64,000 nt of DNA from Melampsora larici-populina 98AG31 (GCF_000204055.1 NW_006768815.1:502999-566998); one strand, 5' to 3'; shown: positions 33,404-47,733, counted from the stretch's first letter. A program made the numbers and translations. Notes: generated by a model from the letters alone, not told the origin.

Positions 33404-34194
33404 TGTTTAAAGAAGACAAGAGACACACGGAGAGTCAAAGTCAAGAAATCTGATATGGATTAGGACCAGCCTGGTTGATTGATATTCGAAGAAAGATCAC
33501 TGATGAAGCAAGAGTAATGAATAATCGATGAATTCTATTGTCAATGATCGGCACTAACAAGGTGTTATGAAGGATATGTAGAAATCAAAACGTAAAGCAA
33601 GATCCGGGAATGAAGAAAGCTTTAGATTGATGAGTGGGGATGAGGAGATGAGGGCTGAAGCATGCAAAAAAGAAAATCTGGAAACTTGTTTAGAGATAAT
33701 ATGTTTTTATAATTTATGTAGAACTTTGAAGTTTACATCTTATTTCGGTGACTTGTCGTATCATTCGTTGTCTAAGATGTTTCAATATCAGAACTTGTGC
33801 AGGCATTGGAGGTGTGACGGTATGATTTCGTGATGGATGCTTGGTACATAAATGGTATCAACTTCACTCTTTCTGTACACCTCGATTGACACTTGCAATG
33901 CAATGGGTCAGCTCCAAGGTCTTGAGCAAGAAATTTCCGAAGAGTGCCGCAACAGCCAGAACTTGAAGCAATTTACGTGAGGGTCCAATAGGTCCAATGA
34001 TGAAAGCGAGAATGGATAGGATCAAATGAACAGGTCAAGATACATAATTGCTCAATCTGTGACATGTCCGAGTATTTGTTACAACAGGTTTCCATAAAAT
34101 GACCTCATGACTTCAACTTCCTTGCCACAACCAACTGACCGACTTCATATCGTCTCTCTTGCTTCGAACGAATCAAACCAAATCGCATAACTCA
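33404..34194. promoter_or_regulatory. Shared upstream region of cutinase and VPS28
   Basis: These 790 bp lie between two divergent starts. A plus-strand ORF at 33627-33833 has no recognisable motif and is probably random. No specific site can be named. Confidence 0.3.
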
Positions 34195-35346
34195 ATGTCA
34201 ATAAACCTCGATCAGGTAAGTTCTATGTCATGATGATCAAGTGACTTCTTCAATCGACTGAAACTCATTCCTACGGCAAATTCCAATCGATCAAAGGAAT
34301 ATAAGCTTTACACCACAAACGCTGATCGAGAACGTTACGATAACTTGGCAACTCTCTATAGTATTATCATCTCATTAGATTATCTAGAAAGAGCTTATGT
34401 TAGGGATAGTATCACTCAATCACAGTTGGTTATATCACCTTTTTCTCCATCTCAAAAATCGTCATTGATCATTAATTCAAACCATTGATTTTCGATTTCA
34501 TTACAATAGGTATACACCAGCATGTACAAGATTATTGGCACAATATAAAACTATTCTCAAGTTAGTTGGAGATCAATTAGCTTCACTCGATGCATTTGTA
34601 TCGGAATATCGGGTCCGTAGTCAGTTTATGAGTTTTTCGAAACTCGTCCATCGAAAGGATCCATAGTACATAACTCTGACTAATGTTATTTTTTTCGATT
34701 TTATAGATGGATTGTCAAGCTGCTGTACATAGGATTCGAGTAGGTGTACCTGCAACCGTTGAACATTCAGCAGAAGAAGGAGTAGAAGCAGCAAAATGGG
34801 TAGCAGAAACCACTCAAGTGAGTCATACATTGACCTCAACAAACCTCAATTTGATTCATCCCTGACTCATTTTTTTCAAAAAATTGCAATACTTCAGAGT
34901 TTTATTACTTTTATGGATGCACTTAAATTAAAACTTAGAGCAAAAGATCAATTACATCCACTTTTAAGTGATCTGATGGTAGGATATTCGCGGTTTTCAA
35001 AAAGTCAAGAATGGCAAGGTCGTCCTAAAATTTTACATTGGTAAGTTTATCTTTTCTAGTTTTCAAACAATGAGACCTGTTAATCTGTGATAGGGGTTTT
35101 CTTGGGGAAATGAACTGATCTTTGAATTACAGGCTAATCACTTTGAATTCTATGAGGGCGAGTGATGAGATTACAGATGAACAAGCAAGACAGGTTCGTG
35201 AATCACACGATTATCTTCTTCTTCCTCTTCATTCAAATAACCCGCAAATTTGGTCCTTAAAGAGCTAATCACATTGGATACTGTCTTAACAGATGTTATT
35301 TGACATTGATGCAGCTTACCAAGAATTCTTCAAGACTCTAACATGA
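34195..35346 (+). CDS. VPS28: VPS28, ESCRT-I subunit
   Basis: VPS28 is part of ESCRT-I, which sorts ubiquitinated membrane proteins into multivesicular endosomes. Exons joined by eye start MSINLDQ (21 nt), then EYKLYTTNADRERYDNLATL, LDYLERAYVRDSITQSQYTP and CTRLLAQYKT. The helical core follows; then comes the C-terminal domain with SFITFMDALKLKLRAKDQLH, LHWLITLNSMRASDEITDEQ and MLFDIDAAYQEFFKTL. This matches the known family along its whole length of about 220 residues, including the SAS/MRASDE motif near the end. Introns are 80-110 bp and GT-AG, one with a GTTGGT donor. The short first exon is the least certain part. No damage is seen. Confidence 0.93.
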
Positions 35347-36857
35347 TATTTGGAAATGAAAAAATATCATTTCTTGAGATTTGTAATACCTATATTATTT
35401 GTGAGCTTTACTTGTACTAGTGTATGATCATGGAGTTTGTTTTGATATAAGAGAAAAACATATACGAAGTCAATGATGATCTTCTAACCCTTGAACCATT
35501 GTAAATTCAGATTCTATACTTCATACCAGAAGACTCCAGTTAGTGAATCAGACTTTCTTGAATACTAGAAAACATGCTATAAAATGCCACGACTAACCAG
35601 AAGAGAACAAAATAGTCTGTTCATATCATATAGGATTAGGATTCGTAGTTCTCACGTGTGGGGGACTACCAGGGACCATGAGGACCACCGCCGTTATCTT
35701 CACCGCTATCACTACTACTACCTTCTGTCGGGGTGCGTGGCCTTATATCTGCTCTTTTTCATACAGTGAGCCCGATTATCACCACCACTATGTACCCATT
35801 CCTTCTGTTAGGGCGCGCCAAGCTTGAATTGAACATAGTTGTTGTGTTAAATTGCTCTAAATTCTTTCTTTCCTTCTGGTTCGATTCCAAACAAGGGTCT
35901 TTCTTGGAAGAAAATAGCAGTCTACATTTTTCCCAGCTTCTAGTCAAGAACAAGACAAGCTTAATAAATAAGAATTTAAATAACAAAGTATTCTACACAA
36001 TTTCATGCCCAGATAAATCAGGCGACCTTCTTACAAAGGGCAAAGGATACAAGTAGATATCGATACAAGCCTGGTGTGCTGTAGATGGGGTCATACATTG
36101 TACCAAAGGGTAAAAATGGTATAGAATAGATGGTGTGTCTTGACTATCTATGTCTACAAGAGGTAGCCAAATTAATATCTTGGCAAAAGTATATGTAGCT
36201 TGGATGCATTGATCAGAGCAGCTCAAAACATACCTAATCCTTTTTTCTTGCAAGGAAATCTATGTGAAATTTCTTATAGCGTTCGTAATGGAATGGTATG
36301 ACTTCAAAGTTTGATTGATCGTCTGATATATGTAATGCGAAAAGTACAATATCTTGGTTATTCCCGTACCTCATCATGAAGTCACAAAATAAACGAAATG
36401 TCTTGTAACCTATAACTGTGCAAAAAAATCAACATCGCAACGTACCTACCACAAAGTTTAATGAATTGATTGAGTAATATGATTTTCTTGTAAGTAAATG
36501 GTTTGAATTCATGATCACAATCAATTTTTTTCTCAAGTATATGTGATGATGGAGTTTGTTTTGGATGATATCTCATACAAATTGTAGATAAGAAAAATCT
36601 ATATGAGTAAATTGTTCTTCTGACACTTAAACTGTTCAAAATTCAAATTGCATGGTACCATACTAAAAAAAACATTCGAATAATTGAAATCATCTTCAAA
36701 CACTAATCTTACAAACGAACAAAAAAACAAAAAAAAACCATGCTATAGAATGAGATCAACAACAACAAGAAGAAAAGAAGAAATCAAAACCAATAATTAT
36801 ACAATATTTTCAATCACCAAATCATGTTGCACCTAAAAGCACTTCAAAAACTTTCAA
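35347..36857. other. Intergenic, possible copia 3' remnant
   Basis: A plus-strand ORF (35733-36056) ends NNKVFYTISCPDKSGDLLTK, which faintly resembles the end of the copia RNase H (the ADLLTKGL motif). The preceding residues do not clearly fit, so this is a weak hint only. Two related GC-containing words (CTTCTGTCGGGGTGCG and CTTCTGTTAGGGCGCG) lie 90 bp apart at 35721 and 35801. The rest is AT-rich 3' flank of the MCC-beta gene. Confidence 0.3.
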
Positions 36858-39620
36858 TCACATCCTAAACACTCCAAAATTACCACCACTGTAATCGACC
36901 TTATGATGATGAGGATTACTTAATGATAAACCAAGTCCTAAAACAGATCTAGTATCAACCGGTTGAATAATCCCATCATCCCATCTAAGCAAAGAAAAAA
37001 AAACCCAAACCTCAACCAAACATATCGAACCAACAAAAAAAAAGAATAAGAAAACCACTTACAACCGTGCTGAAGTATAAAGTGCAGTTGATTCATGTTC
37101 GATTTGAGCTTTTAATCTTTCAGTTTTACTTTTATCCCTGTATGAAATTCAATTCCAACTTTAGCAAATCTTTTCATACACTAAAATGTTAGATAAAAAA
37201 CAGAGGAATACTCAACTGAGAAATAGATGACATTACACTACTTAATTGTTCACCTCCCATCACTGATACTTTAGCATTAGGCCACATCCATAAAAACCTT
37301 GAACCATATCTAACCTCCCCCAGACCCGAAATCAAAATTCAACTCAAAAAGATCAAGCTAAAAAAAACTAAAGAAATGAGTTTCGAGAATTGGATGTTCA
37401 AACTTACGCTCTACCAGCCATACCATAATTACCAGCCCCAAACGATCCACCAATGATGACCGTAAACTTAGGAACGGAAGTACAAGCCACGGCTCTAACC
37501 ATCTTAGCACCATCCTTTGCAATCCCACCCCGTTCAGCTTGTTCACCCACCATATACTTCAAACAAAAACCCACCCACAAGGTCTTATAAGTCATCAAGT
37601 ATCGAGAGAGAGAGAGAAGCATGATGAATCAAAAAAAAACTTACACCTGTGACGTTGACAAGGAAGATTAATGGGATTTGTCTTTGTTCACAGAGTTGGA
37701 TAAAGTGGGTGACTTTCAAAGCAGAGGGTGAGAATAAAACCCCGTTATTTGCGATCTGACTCACAAAAGGAACCATTAACCAAGGTCGAACATGTTGGAT
37801 TCAAAGAACGAAAGACTTACAATACCACATGGTTGACCGTGTATATGAGCTACATAAGATGATTGAAAACTTGAGTGACGATTTTGGAAAAGATTCAGAT
37901 TGAGTTGACTGACCGAAACCTGTGACTACAGTCTTTCCATACTCTTGTTTAAATTCATGAAACTTCAAACCACCATCCAAAAGACATCAACATAAATCAA
38001 TCCTATCACGAAGCTCATATCTTTCCAAAAAAGAAGCAGATCTCACCTTTGATCCATCCACAATCCTTGCAATCACTTCTTTAACCTCAAAAGCTTGTTT
38101 CAAATTCACTCCCACAATCCCATTCAATTCATCCAAAGAATACAACGGTTCTTCCGATCTCTTCCCATCCTCCTTGGAAGTCATCTTCACTTGTTGATCA
38201 TGATAATTCAAATGAAAAATCTCTCGTCTGGCTAGTATGATAGCATGTTCATCATTCTCGGCTAAATAATCACTTACTCCACTGATTTGACAATGCATTT
38301 CACCTCCACCTAACTGTTCATCTTCCACTACTTCTCCAATAGCTGCCTAAATCCAAAAAAAAAAACCAACTTCAACTTTTGATTTTTGATTTTCGAAACT
38401 TTGATCACTTACTTTGACTAAACTTGGACCGGCAAGAAAGATCCTTCCTTGATTCTTCACAATTATATTAATATCTGACATTGCAGGCATATAAGCACCA
38501 CCTGCTACTGAGATCCCATGTACGATTGAGATTTGTGGAATCCCTTGAGCCGATAATCTAGCTTGATTAAAAAAGATTCGACCGAAATGAAATTTATCTG
38601 GAAACACCTATGTAAACCCCCCACCCAAATCAAAGAAGAATTAGTGAAACCCTCCCCAAAGAAAAGAAAAAAGAAAAAAAAGGTTTGAGCAAAGAAGAGG
38701 AGGGTTTACATCTGATTGGTATGGTAAGTTTGCTCCACCTGATTCGACTGTTATCATAAATTTCACATACGGAGACAGATTAGCTAAATTAACTTCAAAA
38801 AGTGATTTAAATTAGAAAGCCTTACCAAGATAAACACAAGGTAATTTATTTTCTTCAGCAATTTCTTGAGCTCTTAAATGTTTTTTAACAGTCTAGACGT
38901 TTCCCCCAAAACCCAAAAATTAGATCAGTCATTTTTTCATGAAAAGTTCAATAGATCAAGAAGTCAGGTCTTACAATAGGGTAATAAGATCCTCCTTTGA
39001 CTGTTGGATCATTCGCTACAATCATACATCGAATCCTGTTCCGTCCAAAAAGAATTGAAACCAAGATTATAGATATGAAGGAGAAGGAAGTAGAGATCAT
39101 AATGTTTGGGGTTTACCCATGAATTTGACCGATTCCTGTGATGATACCTCCGGATGGTAAGTCTTCGTTTGGATATAGTTCATGACCAGCTATTTGAGAT
39201 AACTCTAAAAAAGGTGAAAACGGATCTAAAAGTTTTTCAATTCTATACAACCAAAAAACCAAAACCAAACCATCTCAGTAAACCTCAGTAATCAAACCCG
39301 TTTTGTTTGGTTTATTTTGAATTGGTTTCTAACCTTTGTCTTGCTAATAGCTTTCCTTTCTGAAGATGTTTTTTTCTTGATTGTTCATTTCCACCAAGTA
39401 GAACTTTATGGTTTAATAAATCATGATAAGATTGAAGTAAAGTGGTCATGGATGATTGGTTTGATTGGAATTGATGTGAACTTGGATCGATGGTTGATTT
39501 GATGATGTTGGATTGGGTTTCGATTTCATGGTTAGTGATGATCGTTCTGTTGGTTTTGGGTGTTAGTTTTTTGAGTTGGTTTGGGTTTGGTTTGATTGAA
39601 CGGGTTAGGAACTTGAACAT
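36858..39620 (-). CDS. MCCB: 3-methylcrotonyl-CoA carboxylase beta subunit, mitochondrial
   Basis: This is the carboxyltransferase subunit of the leucine-degradation enzyme: it moves CO2 from biotin on the alpha subunit to 3-methylcrotonyl-CoA in the mitochondrial matrix. About ten exons join on the minus strand. The N-terminus [15 protein letters not shown] is Lys/Arg-rich and suits a targeting peptide. Family blocks in order are [111 protein letters not shown], then [20 protein letters not shown] and [10 protein letters not shown]. Both crotonase-like halves are complete. The stop is TGA at 36858-36860. Introns often contain G-poor, A-rich tracts. No biotin domain is expected or seen. Confidence 0.93.
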
Positions 39621-39848
39621 TATGAAACTGGTTGATCGAAGTCTTGGATATGATCTCAGTGAGATCAGTAGTAGACTGACTACCCCGTGGCTTCTACTCG
39701 GACTCTTTACCGAAAGATGATCGAGTGAATTTCGAGTTCACATTCGAGTTCCACCACCATCAACTTCAACTTCAACAAACAACAAAGCTCAATTGAATCC
39801 CTTGCATGTCTTTGAATATATCAAACTCACTCAATCCAGTAGGAAATC
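39621..39848. promoter_or_regulatory. Divergent promoter region between MCC-beta and the START gene
   Basis: Only 228 bp separate the two opposite start codons, so both promoters must lie here or in the first exons. I see no clear TATA box or named motif. Confidence 0.4.
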
Positions 39849-42800
39849 ATGGATGGATCCTTTGAAAAGTATGTAACTCAACTCTTCAGACAACCATCAT
39901 CTTAAACTGATCTCATTCATACTCCAATCAACCAGAACTCATCAAAGGTATCAAGATGCATTAAACCAAGCCTTGACAGAATTCAAATCATTATTATCTT
40001 CAAACCAATCAAAACACTGGAAACCGATCCCTCCCACAGCTACTCAACTAAACTCTCACACACCTTTTTCGGAATCCAAACCGAATCCACGTGAATTCTT
40101 GAACGGCATTGGACCACTTGATTTTGCAAATGTACAGATCCATCGTAAAAAATCAGATGGTCAGATCGTAGTGAGAGCGATTAGTGATCTTTGGATCGAT
40201 CAATCAAAGCTAGACATTGATGATTTTAAATCGATTTTAAATATTCCGGAAATTAGAGGGGTTTGGGATAATTTAGTCGATCAAGCTAAAGTGCTGGAAG
40301 TCTTGGATTCCAATACTAGGATTGTTAAAACAGATTTCAGATTAGGATGGCCAGCAAAGTTGAGTGGGTTTTAAAGAAATCTTAAGGAAGGGGTATTGAT
40401 TTCATTGTAAAACTGATCAGATGATGAATTTTGAAAATTTCAGTCCAAGAGATTCGATCACTATCACCAAAACGTTTCATGATTCGAATACGATTATTGA
40501 TATTTCAACTTCGCTACCTCCTTCAGTAGACGAACCTGTCTATCTAAGACCTTCACCACCCTTTGTACGATCTCATGTACACTTATTAGCTTGGTGTATT
40601 CAATTCTCTCCTCAACCTCCACCGCAATCCAATTCCCACAACACTTTAGATCCTTTAGGTCATCAGATCTCTTTAGAAGAATTACCGACGAGCGAATCAT
40701 CCAAAGCACCACTTAATCATAAACCGGTCATCACTACAGCTCGGATCACGGTGTTTTGGAAAGTGAATTGGAAGGGTGCAATCTTTTCGACTCATCATTC
40801 TCAAATCGCTTCCTTATTAGGTGGATTCATAGAGTATATGCGAGCCAAGGCCGATCGGATCCCTTTGCTTTCATCATATGGTAAAGGAATCGATTTCGGT
40901 TCCACCACATTTGATAAATCAGAAGAGAAATTGACTATTGAATATGCAGTGGTCATGATGGAGACACCAAGTCCAGAACGAACTGAAATTCCTTCATTAC
41001 ATGTAAATCAACCTGAACCCAATCTAGAAGATTCAAGTCGATTAGACCGTTCGATTGAATTAAAACTTCCCATCAATCAAGGTTGGAATGTTCAAATCAG
41101 TTCAAATGGTCAAGGAGAAGGCACAGATGAAACTTGGAACACGGTGGCTGAAAAAGGTTCATGTTCATCAAGAACTTCACTTAGGATTCATCATGCACCA
41201 CTTACGGGATCTCATCAGATCGTCAAGGTCAAGGTGACGGTTCAAAGATTAGCCGGTGGGAATTCGTTACGTGTGAATCAGAACCCTATTAAGATTGTAC
41301 CGATCGAATCAAGCTCTTTGATTCAAGCACCATGTGTTTTGTTAGATGAAACCAAAAGTATCAGTAATCTTAGTGTTCAAACCGAATCTACTGAGATTTC
41401 TAAACTCACAGCGGATAAATCTTTACCTGCTTCAGAAACCTGTCTTAAAGCTTCTACTTCTTCTACTTCACGTCCTTTGATCAGTTCACTCTTCAAACGT
41501 TCAACGCCTGCAACACGTGCGAATGCGATCTCGGCTCTCTTACGAAGAAGTTATATTTACTTTAGTTCACTTTTACAAGAACCTGAAGCCAAATGGAAAC
41601 ATATCAGTGATTCAAGAGGCGTGACTGTTACTCAGCTCCAATCTATCGATCCAACCTTAACTGTCTACAGAGCAGAAGCCACGTTTGTAGGAATAGGCGT
41701 TTGGAACGTTTATAGTGCCATCAATACGATTGGTGCAAGAATCACATGGGATTCGAGTTTATCAGATGCGATTCTTTTAGAAGACTTGAACGATTTAAGT
41801 TCTTTATGGCAAATCAAACAAAAAGGTTCATGGCCCGTTGCTCCACGTGATTCGGTGTTGATCACCACAACTTATAAGTCTCCTACTTCGGTTCATATCT
41901 TTTCGGTTTCGACGGATGATTCAAAGATGTTTCCGACGATTAAACCGGCTGATCTTGGATCGATTCGAACTCGAACTGAGATTCTGGGTTGGTCAATCGA
42001 AGCTTTGTCTCCTACTACTACTCAAATCACTTTGATTGGTAAGTCCAAATCATTTATACACTTTCTTTGGATCAGTACTTTTTTGGGTGGATTTTTTCTG
42101 ATCTTTATGGTCGGTTTGTTTGATAGATCAGCATGATCCTATGGGTTGGTCACCTAAGAGTTGGACACCGGCACAACTGATTTCACAAGTAGCCGGGGTA
42201 GGAGAATATGCTCTTAAATCAGGAGGTCCTCCGATCATCACACGTGTCTTGGGTGCTAAAGTTTCGGTTTCAAAGTATGATCATGAAAAAGGAATCTTTA
42301 GAGCCGAGTATTCTACGAATGATGGATCTTTAATGGCTTCAATGCAAGATCCCAATGATCCGTTCGGGTCTGAAGTTTCAAAACTTTCAGCGGTCGAATG
42401 TGAGATTAGATGTGATTGTGAAACATGGGCAAACTCATTGGAGATTGTTGTCAACCCACCACCTACTAAATCGACTTGTTTAAAACGTCATAAGTTATCT
42501 TCTGGTGGTGGTTGGTGGGTCATGATCGAACATGATCTTTCAAGCTTGGCTCAAGAAACTGTTAGGATCTCGATTAGACGTGGAACCCATCATGGTGGAA
42601 AAGAGAAGTCTTGGGTGATCTTGAATGGAACTTCTTTACATGTCGATATAGAAGAATTATCGGATCAAGAAGTGATGAAGTTATCGAAACGAACCAGGGT
42701 GAAAGCTAGTCTGATACCGTATGTATTCTTGTCTTGATCTCATTCCCTCGTCCCCCTTTTACTCTCTAGTTTAATCGTCTGATGCCCAATGACAAGATTT

Positions 42801-45748
42801 TTGATGTTTGTATCAGTCTCGATCAATACTCTTTGAGCGGTCCACGTCTTTGGCGTAACAATAGTCCTTGTGTTAGTCCACCAGCTTCTAGATCCAATAC
42901 GCCCGTACCAGAGAAAGAAGAAAAAGAACCCAACAAGATCACCACTTCGCCTACGGAATTCACCCCCTCAACCGGTTCTTCTGGAAGTTCTCCAAGTTCA
43001 AGTTTACCACAATCAGGTGGTCCACCTATCGTACCACCTATGATCTGTGCATTAGAAGCTTTGGCTAAATTACAATCGTTTCATATTGAACAAGGACCGG
43101 ATGTGATGATTCCTCCTATTGGATGGACCTTGGTTAGTGAAAAAGGAAATTCATCGGTTTATAAGAAACTCGATCCATCTATCTCCGATGTCTTTCCGGT
43201 TTATCGTGGTGATCGAGTTATCGAAGGAGTCACAGCCGAAGAAATGGTTTCAGTGATTTCGGCTTTTTCTACACGGCCTAATTGGGATGATCGAATCGAA
43301 TCATCGAATCTGATTGAATCTTATGGAAACGGATGTTCGACTTTACATTTGATTACTAAACCGAATTTCCCATTCAAAGGTAGATCATTACAACTTTCGA
43401 ATATAGTTTCACAGATGCAAGTTCCATCTTCTTCGATCGGTTCGAGTATGAGTACAGTACATTTTATTGCCAGTGCATCGTTTTCGAGACCGAAGGATCG
43501 AACGAGTTTTTTGACGTCTAAACTTAACTCTCATGCTTTGGTTGAAGGAAATGTCTTATTAGAAGGATGGATCATGGAAACTATTGATCCTTATTCAGTT
43601 AGTTTCCATACGATTCCTTCGACTCGATGTACATTTTTTACTTCGATTGATTATAGAGGTTCATTACCTGTGGCATTTAATTCAATGTTGAATTCAAGTT
43701 TACCTAGATTGATTAGTGGAGTTGAAAGATTGGTGAAGGCTTTTGGTCCGTTGCCTAAGCTTTGTCAACCTTGTTTGGGGTTGGCTATCGATGGTTCATT
43801 GGCTACTGATCGGATGGATGAATTGGAATGGAGGTTGAAAGATGAACATCGACCCACAGTGGCTGTTTTGGTCGATGCAGTGGGGTCGGAAAGGTTTATC
43901 TGTACGGTTCTTTTACGGAAAGGATCGAATGAGATCCCATCGTCTACAAGTTTGATGTCTAACCATCTAAATCCTTCGAGTTCAACTTCTCTTCAGAATG
44001 GAACGATCTCTAATAATTTGACTTCGAGTAGGTATGATGTGGTAAAACATTTACGTGGACTTTCTTCTACTGTGATTGGAAATCATGATCAATTGATCGG
44101 ATTGGCAGGTAAATCGGATGTGAGAAGATTAGTTTCGAACCCGGATCTTAGAAGGAAATCTAGTTTAGGACAAATCAGAAGATCAGGAGTGAATAGTGTA
44201 CCGAATCCACATCATCATTTGAATCATTTGAATCATAGTTTGAATCCGATTGGATTTCATCATGGTGATTTGGTGGTCATGGAAATTAGTATTGATAGGA
44301 AATTGTATCCCCATGGATTCAAGATTGATTGGAAAAGTAAGTTTGTTAAGGAAAATGAATCGATTGGATTAGATCCAAGATTCCAACTTCTTCAACCATC
44401 ATCATCAGTTCAAAACCATTCTCAAAATCAAGGATTAGAAACAGAAGAGAAAGAAGAAATCGATTTACCGATTGAGGTTTCGATACATGAGATGCCTTGT
44501 CCTGCTGTATTTGCTGCATCAATAGATACGAAAGAAGAAAAAAGAGAACATCTTTTGTTACGGATGGTTTTACGATTAAACTCGGTTCATTTGAACTCTT
44601 CATCAGTTGTTCAAGATCCTTTAAGGAACTTAAGTGATCGTGAATCAAAAGATGAAGTAAAGGGAAATCTTCCGGGTTGGTATAATGAATTAAGTCAAAA
44701 GAACGTTTTGGTTAAAGTGTCTATTGTGCCTTTGAAAAAAGTCTCTGGAGGGATTGGCATTGGGGGGAATGGGGGGAATGGGGGGAATGGGAAAGAAGTG
44801 ATATGTAATGAGAAAGTTATGGAGATTATTCCTTTGCTTGAGAGTCAGACTGAGTTGGATAGATGGGAATGTGATAATTATGTGATTAGTCCATGTTCGA
44901 TATCAAGGTAAAAGTTCTTTCATTTTTTTTTGCAAAATAGTAAAAAGTGAATTGATTTTTTGTTTTGTTATTTATAGGATGAATAGAACTCTTGAAGGAT
45001 CAAGTACAAGTAAACCGACCGAATTAATGGATGTCTTGCCTAACCTTTTAAAACGTCCGTTGGTGATTGGTTATGATTTTTTGAATCCGATTCAAGTTGA
45101 TTTGATTAGTTCACCTAAGATTGGAAGTGATGGGATCAAGAAGATGGGGATGATTGATGGAACTCCTCAGGGTTTGTTGCCTGTGCTTGAAGATCTTGGA
45201 AATGATTTGGAAGGTTTAAAGAATGGACAAGGGGTTGGAACACATAAGTTGGTAAGCGCTGTTTTTAGAATTTGTGATCGAACTTGAATTGATTTTTTTT
45301 GTTGATGTAGAATGGTGATGTATTAAAATCTCAACAACCAACAAGTTCACACTTCCAACCCGTTTTGGATTTCTTACACCGGTTCTTATCAATGGAAACG
45401 ATAATAAAGTGGATCGAAACGATTTCAAAATGGATCGCTCAACCAACCTATACCCCAAGAAGGTTTCAAACTTACGAACTCATCATGTGTTGTTTGATTT
45501 CATTCTTATTAGGATCTTTTTTAAGATCATTGGTTTTACCTTCTGATTGGATGATTTGGATTCCTTATGATCAGTTTGATCATCGAGAAGATCATAGGGT
45601 TTTGGAGTTTCTTAAGAGGTTTGTTTACATGCATGGGAGTGGGGATGGGGGATTGGATTGGAAAGAAATCGTTCGGGTCGTCGAGCTTAGGGTTTGGGGG
45701 TTTAAGGGTTGGAGTTTGGTTTTGGCTGCTGTGAAGGATTTGGAATGA
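39849..45748 (+). CDS. Large protein with repeated START-like lipid-binding domains
   Basis: Seven exons (39849-39868, 39948-40358, 40444-42038, 42127-42718, 42817-44907, 44978-45251, 45311-45748) join in frame to 1,806 residues. At least two, probably three, START-like modules are visible. The first reads NIPEIRGVWDNLVDQAKVLE, then DFRLGWPANPRDSITITKTF. The second reads PEAKWKHISDSRGVTVTQLQ, then GSWPVAPRDSVLITTTYKSP. The third reads GWTLVSEKGNSSVYKKLDPS, then STRPNWDDRIESSNLIESYG. The W-P-x-x-PRD motif is typical of START domains. Near the C-terminus is a hydrophobic segment, ELIMCCLISFLLGSFLRSLV, likely a membrane anchor. An in-frame GGGGGAATG repeat encodes a Gly/Asn run at about 44757. 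A role in lipid transfer is inferred from the fold. Confidence 0.85.
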
Positions 45749-46195
45749 ACACTTTATGGGGTTTAGGATTTGGGATTTGAAAAGGAAAAAGAAATAGAAG
45801 GGGAGGGGAAGGTGTTGGGGTTTTTGGTTTGGGTTTATTGACACAATTATATATATTTTATGAAATTGATTTAATCTTTTTTTGTTTGAGACACTTTGCA
45901 TTTACCTTTGTTTTTGTTTTTTTGAATTCTTTTATTTTATTGAATTTGTTGATAAGAAATCTTATTGTGATAAATAATGTGTCTCGTGTTTATTGGTTTT
46001 ACATTTTGTATTTTTTGGTTATTTGATAATTTTGATAATTGGTTGGAATTGTATTTAAAGTGAAGTTTCAAAACTTGATGAGATTGCAGTGAAGTGTGAA
46101 CAAAGCCCTCTCTGGGCGGCCGCGTCCGCGCCCTCGCAAGTGAGTTTGAACATTTTCAATTTCGATCGATCAACAACCAACACAACCATCAAACC

Positions 46196-47195
46196 ATGAC
46201 TCATCAACTCAACAAACTCAGATTAAGACTTCATTCATCAAACTTCACTTCATTCTATCATCCATCACATCAACTTGTTCTAAACCGATTCTCAACTAAA
46301 CCTACAACAACAACAACAACTAAAACAACAGCTTATCATATCGGTAAATCAGGTCAACTTTATTCACCTTGGTTTGTAAAACTGGTGACTACTTTGGGAA
46401 ACCGATTAGGTTATAATTTGCCGACTAGTCATGCTATTACTATTACTTCGGATCTTTATGATCATTGTTCAAATCAATTTCAATTAGAAAAATCATTTTG
46501 GATCAATGGTATTTAATTCTTCTTTTAAAAACCCTTTACTTCAAAAAAAAAACTGATTGACTGGTTTTTTTTCTTTCTTTTTGGGGGGAATAGAATGTGG
46601 ATTACCAGATTCGTTTCAAACTTGGTTTCAAATCACTCAACTACACATGTGGATCTTAATAGTAAGGTTCAGATCGATGAAAAACAACTTAGGAAGAACA
46701 TATATCCAAGAATTTGTGAACCATGGGTTTTTAGATACAGAACATCGAATCAGATCAACACCTTATAAAGTAACAAAAAACTCATTAATCAAATCGTATA
46801 TGAAAACTATGTTGGATCAACATTATGGATTCTTGGTTGGGTTTGATTGGGCTTTGGCTACCGACCAAGATGGATCGGATTCGGTTTTGGTCGAGGCGGT
46901 TTGGAGGAATTTGTTTGGGGCTAGATGGGGTAAAGGAATGGGAGGAGTTAAGGGGAAGTTTAATTCGAATCCGTTAAAAGAAAGTGAAGAAGTTGGGAAT
47001 CGGGATGGGATTGATGGATTGGATTTTTTGGATGATGTGTTGTTTTTGGATAGGTTGGAAAGGATCTTGGTTTGGATTAGAATCGAATTGATTAGAGTTA
47101 GTAGGATTAGTGATGATGAGATTATTAATTATTCGAACAATAAGCTTGGTGATCTTCGAGTTAGGAATAAGTTGATTGAATTTGGGAAATTTTAA
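46196..47195 (+). CDS. CBP3: Ubiquinol-cytochrome c chaperone (CBP3/UQCC1 family)
   Basis: CBP3 binds mitochondrial ribosomes and newly made cytochrome b and is needed to assemble respiratory complex III. Two exons (46196-46508 and 46594-47195) give 304 residues. The N-terminus is Arg/Ser/Thr-rich without acidic residues (MTHQLNKLRLRLHSSNF), as expected for import. The family block follows: LPDSFQTWFQITQLHMWILI, RFRSMKNNLGRTYIQEFVNH, FLDTEHRIR, and further on DQHYGFLVGFDWALATDQDG with VEAVWRNLFGARWG. The part after about residue 245 is poorly conserved. It lies 450 bp after the START gene on the same strand. No damage is seen. Confidence 0.9.
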
Positions 47196-47733
47196 ATCAC
47201 AAAATCAGTTCTTTTTAAGATAGAATTAAAATCAAAATCAAAAAAATATGGCGCGTGGAAAGGAGTAGCAAATGGTAAAAAATGGGTTTGGGGTTTGGTG
47301 ATTTTTGGGACTTTGGGTATTGAGATTCGGGTTTTGAAATGGGATTCTTATATTGGATTCTGAATGATTTTCTTTTGAACAGGTTTTATCATTCAGAGGT
47401 ACTAATCATCAAATTAAATATATATCTAAATAAATTTGTTAGATGATCAAATTCAATTCTTTCATTGAACACCGGCTTTTTGGTAAGCTCAACTTCAATT
47501 TGATCAGAAAAATGAGTAAATCTTTTAATTATCATCATTATGAATAGATCCAAAGAAAATGTTTTGTGTTTCAAAGAAAACTTGGATTACAAGGTTCACA
47601 GTTGATAAGCCAAAATAAATGACTTCTGTACAATTTATATGTTTTGACTCAAAAAATGCATGATTTAAATGTGAGATCTGTCTTTTCATTTGGGAAAATA
47701 TCGTTTGTTTGTAGATTTCTTTGAAGAGAGTAA

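Noticed and set aside
35876..35895. GGTTCGATTCC word like a tRNA T-loop
   Set aside because: No acceptor or anticodon stem can be drawn around it.
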